DNA of 64,000 nt from Chitinophagaceae bacterium (lineage in GTDB: Bacteria; Bacteroidota; Bacteroidia; Chitinophagales; Chitinophagaceae): positions 186,001-250,000 of the forward strand of contig JADKAZ010000002.1 in NCBI GenBank assembly GCA_016719015.1, in the 5' to 3' direction. The notes under the pieces were generated by a model that had not been told where the DNA came from, searched no databases, and saw only the letters and a list, made by a program, of their open reading frames with translations. The translations under genes and the position numbers were made by a program. Positions 17,579 through 28,135 of this stretch are shown piece by piece. How positions within the stretch are numbered: position 1 is the stretch's first letter; each line of letters starts with the position of its first letter.

Positions 17579-20500
17579 CTATTCTTTTACAAATTTAATT
17601 GTATACTTTTCATTGCCTGTGGTTATATGCAATATATATGAGCCGGGAGTAAGTTTGTCTATAGATATTTCATAATTACGCTGAACAAATCCGGCTTTTT
17701 CAGTTTTCACAATTTTCCCATCAGCTGCTATTATCTGCAGGATAACATTGTCGGCCGGTTTTACAAATCCAACCGTCAATTTGTCTTTGGCAGGGTTGGG
17801 GTAGATAGTAATATCTTTCCCTTTCTTATCAAACACAACAGAAATAGTCCGGCTATAAGAATTTCTGGCATCAAGGTCAATTTGTTTTAAGCGGTAATAA
17901 TTAATTCCGTTTATCGGTAAATTATCAGTGAATGCATATTGCTGTTCACTGCTCGAATTCCCTTTGCTGGTTACTGTACCAATGCGATAGAAGTTTGTCG
18001 CATCTTTGCTTGTTTCCACCTCAAAACGGCTGTTATCCTGTTCAAAAGAAGTCTTCCAGTCAAGATCTACCACTGTATTATTTTTACGTCCATTGAACGA
18101 AAGCAGTGAAACAGGTAACACATTCCCGGGTTTTCCGACAGCGAACCCGGAGAAGCCGTTGGTGAATGTGCCTTTCAATGTAAAATCACTTCCGAACGTT
18201 CCTGGCGTAAGTACACTGTTTATTGTAACGGTCGAAGGAAGCGGTGTTGCTGGTGTTATACCATTTATCGGTCCCACTGTTTTTATCATTTGTATGCCGC
18301 TCCATGACTGACCAGTAGCACTTTCATACCCGGTTTTCTCAGCAGCTGTGTAGTACAATGTTATTTCATACTGCCCCGAAGCATTTGCATTGGTAGGAGT
18401 AATTCTAAAGGTTTTATTTGTAAGGTGATTTGCAGCATTATTGTTCCAAAATGCTGTTGAACCAGTGCCCGCACGGTCTACTTCAACGGTAGTACAGCCA
18501 TAATCCCAGGCAGTAAGATTCTTAACCCTTGCCAATATTCTGCCTGTTGCATCATAAAACGGAACATCGTCATTAGGGCCGAGATAAGCAATTTTGGAAG
18601 TTACGGTTGTGGCAACAATTGTGGTTGGTATATTAGTGCCAAAAGTTGCTCTTATCCTGGCATCAGAAATAAATGCGGCAGCACCAACGCATGGTGTAGC
18701 TACCAGACCGTTTGAATAGGTGCTTGCCCTGATTCCTGTACCGATAGCTGTAGCTGTTCCCTCTGTTACATCTGCTAATCCCTCTGCTGCAGCATTGTCA
18801 AAACAAAAGTCTATAAGAATATTGGATGTGCCATCCCATGCAAACGGAGTAGTAAAGGTTAAAAGGTTAGTACCTGCTACAGTTGAATAGTTGGTAGCGG
18901 GATACACGGTTGTAAATGATCCAGCCTGAAAACCCGTAGCCAAAGTTGTAGCCGCTGTATTGGCCATGGAAATGGTAAAGTTGGTATATGGTACGGTACT
19001 GTTTTTTGTAACAACATTCATAGTCATTGAAGTAAAATTCCTGGCGGATGTAATACCCGCAGCTATGAGTTCAGAAGCGGTCCACAAATTCTGTATCCTG
19101 AATTTTGACTGGTTGCTCCTAAAAGGACTTTGACTAGCAATGTTTGCATTATAAGTGCCTACAGAAAAACTTCCAGAACTTCCAATTACAGGTAGCGCAT
19201 CATTATCATTGATTGTTACGACACAAGTCTGGTTAACATCACCGACCAACGCAGTTCCTCCATTATTATTTAATGTGTACCCGACGGTAAATGACTCGGT
19301 ACCCTCAAATGCTGCATCATCGAATACCCGGATAGTGATAGGGGCACTTAAATTCGAGCTGTTAAGCACAACTGAAGCAGGGCTGATCGTGTAATCAACA
19401 CCGGCAGTTGCAGTTGGAACTCCTGCGATATTAAAAGTAGCCGTGGCATCAGCACTCGGCGCAACATCAATCACCATGTTCACGACATAATCCTTGTATT
19501 TGAGACAACCCGATACTGTGTTCGCAGCGCTTTCGGCGGTCACAAGTGCAGAGTTCAGGAATCGAACTTTTGGCTGAGGCGCACAATCATTCAATGTAAA
19601 TCCGGCAAGCCGGGTGCTCCAGTTACCCGTTGAATTATACATACCTGTCAACCAGAATTTAAGATTATCTGAAGGGTCAATGCTTAATGAATTATAATCT
19701 CCATACCGTGCATTGAATGTTTGTGCAGCGGTACCGGCGATAATTATTTGTTCCGGTAAAGTCATCGTACCAAAAGGGTCGCAGGGGTTTCTTGCAGTGA
19801 TACGCAGGGAAGGAAAGCTCGTAGTGCCGGAGCTATTGTATACCAGAGCAATATTTCCTAACGCATCCTGGCAGATCGAAGGCATGAACCGATAGGTGGC
19901 ATCGGGAGAATAAGTTCCTTGCTGGAACAAACTCCATTCACCGGTTGTCCTTCTTAATTCCATCCAGCGAATCCCGGCCTTACCAGCACCATCGGCATCA
20001 ACCGTCATACATAAAACCATTGACTCGTAGGCAGGGAACTTGCGGAAGTTGATCTTATTCATGATGCGACCGGTAAGACCTTCCAGCGTTACAGCTGTTC
20101 CCTGTTGCGGAATACAAGCATCCCTCGCTGTAGGACAAAGATCATCATCAATCGGTGCGATCTCCATCCTGGTAAAAGCAGAGATCACTGAACTCGCAGG
20201 GGTAATAAAATTGGGAGTGAACGTAAAGGTGAAAAGACTGTCTACATCAGATGGATCGGATGTATATACATCATTTTGGTAAAAAGCAAATTGTCCGCTA
20301 AGCGTTGAGGCGGATGTTCCTTCCTGCGTTACAGGTGCCATAGAAAAATAACGACCCCCGGGATCAGTCATCCTTACCCGAATACAAACTGCACTAGGAT
20401 CACCTACCAACATCTTAGCCTTTTCATAGGCATAAATAGAAGAACCGAGATAAGCAGTTCCTGCGGTGTTAAAATCATTGGAAGTAGCATAGTAAGCATT

Positions 20501-21199
20501 ATGCCAAACAGCTACTTTTTGATAATCGACAAAAAAATTGTCTACAAATGAATATATATACCATGCACCTGTAGGATCAGGTGTTGCCGAGATGGCATAG
20601 ATCAATGTATTAATATAAGTTGAACCTGTCGGAGTACGACCAAACTCATTTAATATCCACCGGTTGGCAACTGCATCGTACTGAACGATGGGATCGCCGG
20701 CACCAGTAACACCAGTTATTGTGCTGAAAACAAAGTCGGGTATGACAGCCACTCCCGTTTTATCAACTATTCTCACCAGACTACTGCTTGAATTATTTAT
20801 CATTTGAATTACATGATTCGGTCCGGTAACACTAACCGGATCGGCGGGAGCTACTGAAGTAAAAGGGAGGCCATTAAAGTTCGGACTGACAGTCGCAGAA
20901 GCAGCTTCAATGCGTTCAGAGCCGGGAGGAGCTTGCAATACCGGATCAACGATCGCAGGGCGGTCCTGTTCCTCAAATGGATGAATGATAGCCGTTTTCT
21001 TAACTGTGCCCACCAGCCCATTCAAATCCCTCGTTATTACTGTTTGAGTCGACCCTCCATTTTTAATAATATCTCTTAATGGTGCCGTCTTCTTGAAAAC
21101 AGCTCTTGTGGTCGTAAATTCTGAAGGGTTTTGTGCATGGGAAAATAGAACAAGCAATAATAGGGACGCCAACAAGCTGGCCTTTCTGAAAATTAGCAT
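17579..21199 (-). CDS. Large exported protein with Calx-beta domain and T9SS type A sorting domain
   Basis: 1206 residues. A signal peptide (about residues 8-22, LLASLLLLVLFSHAQ) is followed by a region of about 500 residues with beta-propeller-like repeats. It holds the phrases DAVANRWILNEFGR and WHNAYYATSNDF, seen in many Bacteroidota surface proteins. A Calx-beta domain ends in VTINDNDA (about residue 665). After a middle domain of unknown type comes LPVSLLSFNGRKN, and the C-terminal ~80 residues are a T9SS sorting domain: ITIYPNPAKDKL, then a final GSYILHITTGNEKYTIKFVKE-like strand. It is therefore probably carried across the outer membrane by T9SS and bound to or released from the surface. 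The ligand is unknown. Confidence 0.88.
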   Translation of the reverse strand: MLIFRKASLLASLLLLVLFSHAQNPSEFTTTRAVFKKTAPLRDIIKNGGSTQTVITRDLNGLVGTVKKTAIIHPFEEQDRPAIVDPVLQAPPGSERIEAASATVSPNFNGLPFTSVAPADPVSVTGPNHVIQMINNSSSSLVRIVDKTGVAVIPDFVFSTITGVTGAGDPIVQYDAVANRWILNEFGRTPTGSTYINTLIYAISATPDPTGAWYIYSFVDNFFVDYQKVAVWHNAYYATSNDFNTAGTAYLGSSIYAYEKAKMLVGDPSAVCIRVRMTDPGGRYFSMAPVTQEGTSASTLSGQFAFYQNDVYTSDPSDVDSLFTFTFTPNFITPASSVISAFTRMEIAPIDDDLCPTARDACIPQQGTAVTLEGLTGRIMNKINFRKFPAYESMVLCMTVDADGAGKAGIRWMELRRTTGEWSLFQQGTYSPDATYRFMPSICQDALGNIALVYNSSGTTSFPSLRITARNPCDPFGTMTLPEQIIIAGTAAQTFNARYGDYNSLSIDPSDNLKFWLTGMYNSTGNWSTRLAGFTLNDCAPQPKVRFLNSALVTAESAANTVSGCLKYKDYVVNMVIDVAPSADATATFNIAGVPTATAGVDYTISPASVVLNSSNLSAPITIRVFDDAAFEGTESFTVGYTLNNNGGTALVGDVNQTCVVTINDNDALPVIGSSGSFSVGTYNANIASQSPFRSNQSKFRIQNLWTASELIAAGITSARNFTSMTMNVVTKNSTVPYTNFTISMANTAATTLATGFQAGSFTTVYPATNYSTVAGTNLLTFTTPFAWDGTSNILIDFCFDNAAAEGLADVTEGTATAIGTGIRASTYSNGLVATPCVGAAAFISDARIRATFGTNIPTTIVATTVTSKIAYLGPNDDVPFYDATGRILARVKNLTAWDYGCTTVEVDRAGTGSTAFWNNNAANHLTNKTFRITPTNANASGQYEITLYYTAAEKTGYESATGQSWSGIQMIKTVGPINGITPATPLPSTVTINSVLTPGTFGSDFTLKGTFTNGFSGFAVGKPGNVLPVSLLSFNGRKNNTVVDLDWKTSFEQDNSRFEVETSKDATNFYRIGTVTSKGNSSSEQQYAFTDNLPINGINYYRLKQIDLDARNSYSRTISVVFDKKGKDITIYPNPAKDKLTVGFVKPADNVILQIIAADGKIVKTEKAGFVQRNYEISIDKLTPGSYILHITTGNEKYTIKFVKE

Positions 21200-21462
21200 A
21201 TATAGTTTTAGTTTTGGGTTAGGTTTATCCCCTAAAGTAAGCTAATGGTATAATCTTATAACAGGGTGTGAGTAATTTGTGGGGGAAAAAATGAAAAACT
21301 GTCTTTTGCCATTTAGACCAGCCTGCCAATAGTTTCATTGCAACTGTTATTTTGTCCTCTTTTCCCGTGGCGGCACGGTATTTCCTGTACCTTCGCCGTC
21401 CCAAATACAGTAACCTGTAAATCACTGGGCAATCATTTCAAAAAAACAAAATCAATACAATT

Positions 21463-21745
21463 ATGGCGAAGAAAGTCAACGTTACCCCACTCCACGACAG
21501 GGTAATTGTAAAAGCGGATGCCGCTGAAGAAAAAACATTGGGTGGTATCATCATCCCCTGATACTGCAAAAGAAAAACCACAACGTGGAATCGTCATTGC
21601 TGCGGGTCCCGGTAAAAAAGATGAGCCGGTAACAGTAAAAGCCGGTAACACCGTTTTATATGGCAAATATGCCGGAACAGAAATTCAGATTGAAGGCGAA
21701 GACTACCTCATTATGAGAGAGTCGGATATCCTGGCGATAGTGTAA
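21463..21745 (+). CDS. groES: Co-chaperonin GroES, interrupted by a one-base insertion
   Basis: GroES forms the heptameric lid of the GroEL chamber. The first 32 codons from ATG 21463 read as GroES (VNVTPLHDRVIVKAD...GGIII) and then hit TGA at 21559. The next frame continues with the expected DTAKEKPQRG...GYEDYLIMRESDILAIV-type sequence to 21745. Removing one C from CCCC (21555-21558) restores a normal 93-residue protein. GroES is essential, and the break sits in a homopolymer, so a sequence error is far more likely than a real mutation. It is followed by groEL after a 122-base spacer. No CIRCE operator is visible upstream. Confidence 0.92.
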
Positions 21746-21754
21746 GACCCCCAC

Positions 21755-21849
21755 CCCCTAAAGGGGAGCAATACAAAGTTCTTTCAATTTAAAATTTTTC
21801 AAAAACATAAAGCCTGTAGCCTCGCAGGTTTCTAATCCCCCTTTAGGGG
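21755..21849. repeat. Paired CCCC-TAAA-GGGG palindromes between groES and groEL
   Basis: CCCCTAAAGGGG lies at 21755-21766, and a related CCCCCTTTAGGGG at 21837-21849. Each is nearly self-complementary and the two can also pair with each other, giving one large hairpin in the groES-groEL leader. This looks like a dispersed Bacteroidota intergenic repeat, but copies elsewhere cannot be checked here. Confidence 0.6.
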
Positions 21850-21867
21850 ATAGGGGCATTAAATACA

Positions 21868-23505
<1,638 letters not shown>

Positions 23506-23540
23506 AACTCCATTTTGCCCTAAGGCAGAAAAAAATATAA

Positions 23541-23570
23541 AAATCCCGTCCCGGAAAAGAGGCGGGATTT
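23541..23570 (+). terminator. groESL terminator
   Basis: A 10-bp stem AAATCCCGTC/GGCGGGATTT (one wobble) with a ten-base loop is followed by a T run, 36 bases after the groEL stop. Confidence 0.88.
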
Positions 23571-23698
23571 TTTCATGTTGACTGTTGAAAATTTACGATT
23601 GGGGATACATGAAATATCCTTACTTTTATCACACATTTTTTGCCCTAACCAGCAAAAAACACCGACTCTTTTCACTTTTTATAACCTAAACAAATGGT

Positions 23699-26600
23699 AT
23701 GAGAAAATTTACACTCCTAATTTTTATGGGTCTTTTCTGTGTTGTGGCTTCCGCCCAACAGGGATACTGGTCTGCTAACAGCAATAAAAGTGGCATAGCT
23801 ACTGACAAAGCTGTTGCAAGAATATCGTTTCCCACGGAATTCAAACTTTTCAATTTAAGTATTGAGCCACTACGACAGAAACTATTCTCTATAGTAGGGA
23901 ATCAGGCCCTCCGGCATTCAACGGTTATTTCGTTACCGAATGCTGATGGAAGCATTGAACAATTTGAAGTTTATGAAGCTTCCAATTTTGAACCTGCTTT
24001 GCAAGCACAATTTCCCGAAATCAGGGCTTATTCAGGCAGAGGTATTACCGATAAGGCTGCTACCTTAAAACTGAGTATCTCTCCACAGGGAATTCAAACT
24101 ATGGTCTTCAGAGCTAACGGTCCTAATGAATATATTGAACCATATTCACAGGATCACACCGTGTATGCTGCATTCAAATCACAACGTAAAAAAGGTGAAT
24201 TGCCATGGGTATGTTCCACTCCGGATCAGCAAATGGCGCAGGATTTAAACCAAAGAGTAAGCCGTGTAGAGAGTAGTACAGGGGAATTGAAAACAATGCG
24301 TCTTGCACAATCTTGCAATGGTGAGTACGCAAACTACTTTGGTGCAACAAGTGCAGCTCAGGTAGCGTTGGTTCTTGCTGCATATAATGCAACTCTTACC
24401 CGTTGCAATGGCTGTTATGAAAAAGACCTTGCTATACATCTGAATCTAATTCCTACCACAACGAATGTTATTTATTATGACCCGGCAACGGATCCTTATA
24501 CTTCATTAGGAAACTGGAATAACCAATTGGCTGCAGCTTTGCTTGCCAATATCGGTGAAGCTAATTACGATATTGGACATATGTTCGGAGCTTCAGGTGG
24601 TGGTGGAAATGCCGGTTGTATCGGTTGCGTTTGTGTTGATGGTCAAAAAGGAAGAGGTATCACTTCTCCTGCTGATGGTATTCCGCAGGGAGACAATTTT
24701 GATATTGACTATGTAGCACATGAAGTAGGACACCAAATGGGTGGCAACCATACTTTCTCCATGTCCAGTGAAGGTACCGGCGTTAACAAGGAAGTAGGTT
24801 CTGGTATCACTATTATGGGATATGCAGGTATTACTGCACAGGACGTAGCACCGCATTCCATTGATATATTCCACCAGGCTACTATACAGCAGATACAGGC
24901 TAATATGGCTGGTAAGACATGTCCTGTCACAACAAGCCTGTCAGGTATTAATGCTACACCAGTTGTTGCAGCAGTGTCTAATTATACTATTCCAGTCACT
25001 ACTCCATTTGCACTGACTGGCTCTGCCACAGATGCTGATGCAGGTGATGTGCTTACCTATTGCTGGGAGCAAAATGATAATTCAACCACAACAGGGGCTG
25101 CCAGTGTTGCAAGTCCAACGAAAGTGACTGGTCCTAACTGGTTAAGTTTCCCGGCTACAACATCTTCTACCAGGTTAATGCCAAGGATTTCTACCATATT
25201 AAGTGGTGCATCTGTAACAGGACCGTTAGCGGGTGGTGATGCTGGTGCAAACATTGAAGCTTTAAGCTCTGTTGCAAGAACACTTAACTTCCGGTTGACA
25301 GTCAGGGATAACAGACCTTATAACGGAACGGCTATTGGTCAAACCCAGTTTACTGACATGGTTGTAACTGTTGATGCAACTACTGGCCCATTCCTGATTA
25401 CTACTCAGAATTCTGCGGTTAGTTATCAAGGTGGCTCTACTCAAACAGTTGCCTGGTCTGTAAATGGTACAACGGGAGCACCAATTAACTGCGCTAATGT
25501 GAAAATATCATTTTCAACAGATGGTGGTATTACATTCCCCACCGTATTAGCGGCCAGCACTCCCAATGATGGAACTGAGGATATTACCATTCCTGTTGGT
25601 CTTACTACTACAGGAAGAATCAAAGTGGAAGCTATCGGTAATATATTCTTTGATATCAATAATGCAAGTATCACTGTACTGGCTCCACCTGCAGGCTTCT
25701 CATTCAATAGCCCTGCACCAATAGTATCAAGTTGTCCAACGCCAACATCTCTGTCTACAAACCTGACAGCGACTTATTTTGGCGGACATTCTGCTAACAT
25801 TAATCTGACAGCAGCTGTTGTACCATCCGGATCTGTTACACTAACTCCGGCTACCTTAACAACTGGTACTACTACTACACAGGTAACATTGAATAATACC
25901 AATTTATTATCTCCCGGTAATTATATTGTAACGGTTACAGGTACATCAACAGGTGTAACAACGCAGACAAGAGATATTGTCTTCACTATTACACCCAGTG
26001 CTCCTGTAATTACTACTCAGCCACTTGGTCAGACTGTATGTACAGGAACCAATGTTACATTCACAGTGGTTGCATCAGGTGCTACCAGCTATCAATGGCA
26101 GCTTAGTACAGATAACGGTACTACCTGGGGTAATGTAGGAGGAGCTACTTCGGCTTCTTATACAGTAGTTGCACCTACGACTGCTCAGAATGGACATCAG
26201 TATCGTGTTATTACAAGTTCAATTTGCGGAAACACTACATCCAATGCAGTTATTCTGAATGTTGTGGCGCCGGCTACTATCACAACACAACCGGTTAGTG
26301 CTACAATATGTGAAGGCGGTAATGCGTCCTTCAATGTTGTTGCAACAACATCTATCGGTGTACTGACTTATCAATGGGAATTGAGCACTAACGGAGGTAC
26401 TACATGGAATGCTATCCCGGGTGCTACAACGTCTACTTTTGCTCAAACAAACATACCAGTTGGCCAGAACGGCTATCGCTTCAGGGTAATCGCATCTTCT
26501 GGTTGCGGTTCAGTAACATCCAGTGTTGCTATCCTTACTGTAAATGCATACCCGGTTATTAGTTTCACTCCGTCACCTGTTGTATGCTTGTCTGATGCAG

Positions 26601-27067
26601 CCTTTAGTTTAAGTGCAACTCCTGGTGGTGGTGCATTTAGCGGAACAGGTGTAGCAGGCTCTGTGTTTACTCCGTCAGTAGCTGGTGTAGGACCAAAAGC
26701 CATCACCTATACTGTAAGTAATGCAGGTTGTCAGTCAGTGGTAACAAGAACAATCCTGGTGAATGAGTGTGCTGAACGTCACCTGACATTAGAACAATAC
26801 CCTGCTGTTATCGTTTACCCGATACCAAGCAATGGTGCCTTCAACATCAGGTTGAATACAGACCTTTATACCAAACTGGACATCAAGTTGTTTAACAGCA
26901 TGGGACAGTTGGTACAATCCCAGGTTGCTACCGGTCTTACTTATGGCAGCATTATACCTGTTCAAACATTTAACCTGCCAAATGGCACTTATCAATTGTT
27001 CCTTACAAATGATGAGAAAGGCGGAGTGTCAAGAAAAGGTCAGAGCATTATTATTCAAAAGCTCTAA
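23699..27067 (+). CDS. Secreted reprolysin-like zinc metalloprotease with Ig-like domains and T9SS sorting domain
   Basis: 1122 residues. The signal peptide MRKFTLLIFMGLFCVVASAQ is followed by a propeptide-like region to about residue 190. A metzincin peptidase domain follows: the zinc motif HEVGHQMGGNH (H341, E342, H345, H351) and a Met-turn in TIMGYAG mark an M12B-type fold. Next come a cadherin/Ig-like stretch and two similar Ig-like repeats with ITTQPxSxTxCxG and YQWxLSTxxGTTW. The C terminus is a T9SS type A domain (VIVYPIPSNGAFNIRL to SIIIQKL). It is probably exported by T9SS as an extracellular protease. It is flanked by terminators on both sides, so it stands alone. Confidence 0.92.
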   Translation: MRKFTLLIFMGLFCVVASAQQGYWSANSNKSGIATDKAVARISFPTEFKLFNLSIEPLRQKLFSIVGNQALRHSTVISLPNADGSIEQFEVYEASNFEPALQAQFPEIRAYSGRGITDKAATLKLSISPQGIQTMVFRANGPNEYIEPYSQDHTVYAAFKSQRKKGELPWVCSTPDQQMAQDLNQRVSRVESSTGELKTMRLAQSCNGEYANYFGATSAAQVALVLAAYNATLTRCNGCYEKDLAIHLNLIPTTTNVIYYDPATDPYTSLGNWNNQLAAALLANIGEANYDIGHMFGASGGGGNAGCIGCVCVDGQKGRGITSPADGIPQGDNFDIDYVAHEVGHQMGGNHTFSMSSEGTGVNKEVGSGITIMGYAGITAQDVAPHSIDIFHQATIQQIQANMAGKTCPVTTSLSGINATPVVAAVSNYTIPVTTPFALTGSATDADAGDVLTYCWEQNDNSTTTGAASVASPTKVTGPNWLSFPATTSSTRLMPRISTILSGASVTGPLAGGDAGANIEALSSVARTLNFRLTVRDNRPYNGTAIGQTQFTDMVVTVDATTGPFLITTQNSAVSYQGGSTQTVAWSVNGTTGAPINCANVKISFSTDGGITFPTVLAASTPNDGTEDITIPVGLTTTGRIKVEAIGNIFFDINNASITVLAPPAGFSFNSPAPIVSSCPTPTSLSTNLTATYFGGHSANINLTAAVVPSGSVTLTPATLTTGTTTTQVTLNNTNLLSPGNYIVTVTGTSTGVTTQTRDIVFTITPSAPVITTQPLGQTVCTGTNVTFTVVASGATSYQWQLSTDNGTTWGNVGGATSASYTVVAPTTAQNGHQYRVITSSICGNTTSNAVILNVVAPATITTQPVSATICEGGNASFNVVATTSIGVLTYQWELSTNGGTTWNAIPGATTSTFAQTNIPVGQNGYRFRVIASSGCGSVTSSVAILTVNAYPVISFTPSPVVCLSDAAFSLSATPGGGAFSGTGVAGSVFTPSVAGVGPKAITYTVSNAGCQSVVTRTILVNECAERHLTLEQYPAVIVYPIPSNGAFNIRLNTDLYTKLDIKLFNSMGQLVQSQVATGLTYGSIIPVQTFNLPNGTYQLFLTNDEKGGVSRKGQSIIIQKL

Positions 27068-27086
27068 GATGAAATTTCAATAATAC

Positions 27087-27119
27087 AAATCCCGTCTCGT
27101 TTAAAACGAGACGGGATTT
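27087..27119. terminator. Strong bidirectional terminator
   Basis: A perfect 16-bp stem starting AAATCCCGTCTCGTTT is bounded by T runs on both strands. It separates the convergent metalloprotease and OmpA genes. Confidence 0.9.
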
Positions 27120-27120
27120 T

Positions 27121-27924
27121 TTATTTACTGATGATTTTTATTTCAACCCTGCGGTTTTGTTTTCTTTCTTCTTCTGTTTTTTCCGGGGAAGGATAAAGAG
27201 GAGCCGAATGCCCAAAACCTTGATAAGTTATCCTGTTGCTGTCAATACCATTTTTACTAAGGTAATCTCTTACCGCTTTTGCTCTTGCTTCTGATAAATT
27301 GAATAAGCCGGTTTCTTCATCAAACCCATCACCTATGCCAGGTTGGCAACAAATATGCCCTTCTACCCGGATAACCAGTTTCGGGTAGGTTTCCATAGCT
27401 TCCAATAATTCTAGTAACATGGGTGCAGATTCTAGTAGAAACTGATGCCTGCTCCCAACAAAATTGATATTCCGTAACACTATATTAGAGCCTGCAGTAA
27501 GTGTCGGGTCGGCTATTTTTTTTATAATTGAATTGCTGTTTTTACCCGACCCATGAATAATCTTTATCTCCACCCGCCGGTTCAGGGCCCGTTCTTCCGG
27601 CGAAAGATTTTTATTCAGCGGTATATTTTCGCCGTGAGCCTTCACAACTTTAATGTCCTTCGACTCCCAACCGATTGACAGCAGGTATTTGTTTACAGCT
27701 TCAACCCGTTTTGCTGAGAGTTGGTCATTATAAGCATTACTTCCAATAATATCACAATGGCCATGCAACTCAATCCGGTCCGCCAAATCGAGTGAATCGG
27801 TAAGACTGTCCAGCGTTGCTCTGGAAGCGGCAGTTAAATCCCTTTTATCGAATCCAAAATAGACATAGACAGAAGAAGCAGATTGTGTCAGGGCAGAAAA
27901 ATTGGCTAGTAAAACAGTAAACAT
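27121..27924 (-). CDS. Exported protein with two OmpA peptidoglycan-binding domains
   Basis: 267 residues. A short N-terminal hydrophobic segment (MFTVLLANFSALTQSA) looks like a weak signal peptide; a longer start upstream is not visible. Two OmpA-C-type domains follow in tandem. The first is about residues 20-125, with ELHGHCDIIGSNAYNDQLSAKR and ALNRRVEIKI. The second is about 150-265, with VEGHICCQ, LSEARAKAVRDYL and NRRVEIKI. Such domains bind the diaminopimelate of peptidoglycan. No beta-barrel precedes them, so this may be a free periplasmic or anchored protein. A CC pair in the second domain is unusual. Confidence 0.82.
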   Translation of the reverse strand: MFTVLLANFSALTQSASSVYVYFGFDKRDLTAASRATLDSLTDSLDLADRIELHGHCDIIGSNAYNDQLSAKRVEAVNKYLLSIGWESKDIKVVKAHGENIPLNKNLSPEERALNRRVEIKIIHGSGKNSNSIIKKIADPTLTAGSNIVLRNINFVGSRHQFLLESAPMLLELLEAMETYPKLVIRVEGHICCQPGIGDGFDEETGLFNLSEARAKAVRDYLSKNGIDSNRITYQGFGHSAPLYPSPEKTEEERKQNRRVEIKIISK

Positions 27925-28048
27925 AAATGGAATTTCATACGCATAATTTAAAGAAGGTGCTTGTCAATGATTTAGCCAATTCTACATGTGTATAACGCAG
28001 CTAACCCAAATTTCTTGCGCCGGGCTTCAGCCACTCCTTGTTTTAGCT

Positions 28049-28056
28049 TACCTTTG
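28049..28056 (+). promoter_or_regulatory. -7 box upstream of the ABC-F gene
   Basis: TACCTTTG fits TAnnTTTG, about 80 bases before the ATG at 28136. The -33 region is weak. Confidence 0.4.
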
Positions 28057-28135
28057 CCCGCCCGTTACGAAATCAGCAATTCGAAAATTTTTAATATGCG
28101 GAACATTCGGGCGGGCCGCTTTAAAAAAGGATATA

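Noticed and set aside
21225..21462. CIRCE or other heat-shock operator upstream of groES
   Set aside because: No TTAGCACTC/GAGTGCTAA inverted repeat is visible; only a weak TACCTTCG near-box is seen.
21463..21745. Programmed frameshift in groES
   Set aside because: Not known for groES, no slippery signal or downstream structure is evident, and six other indels of the same homopolymer type occur in the window.
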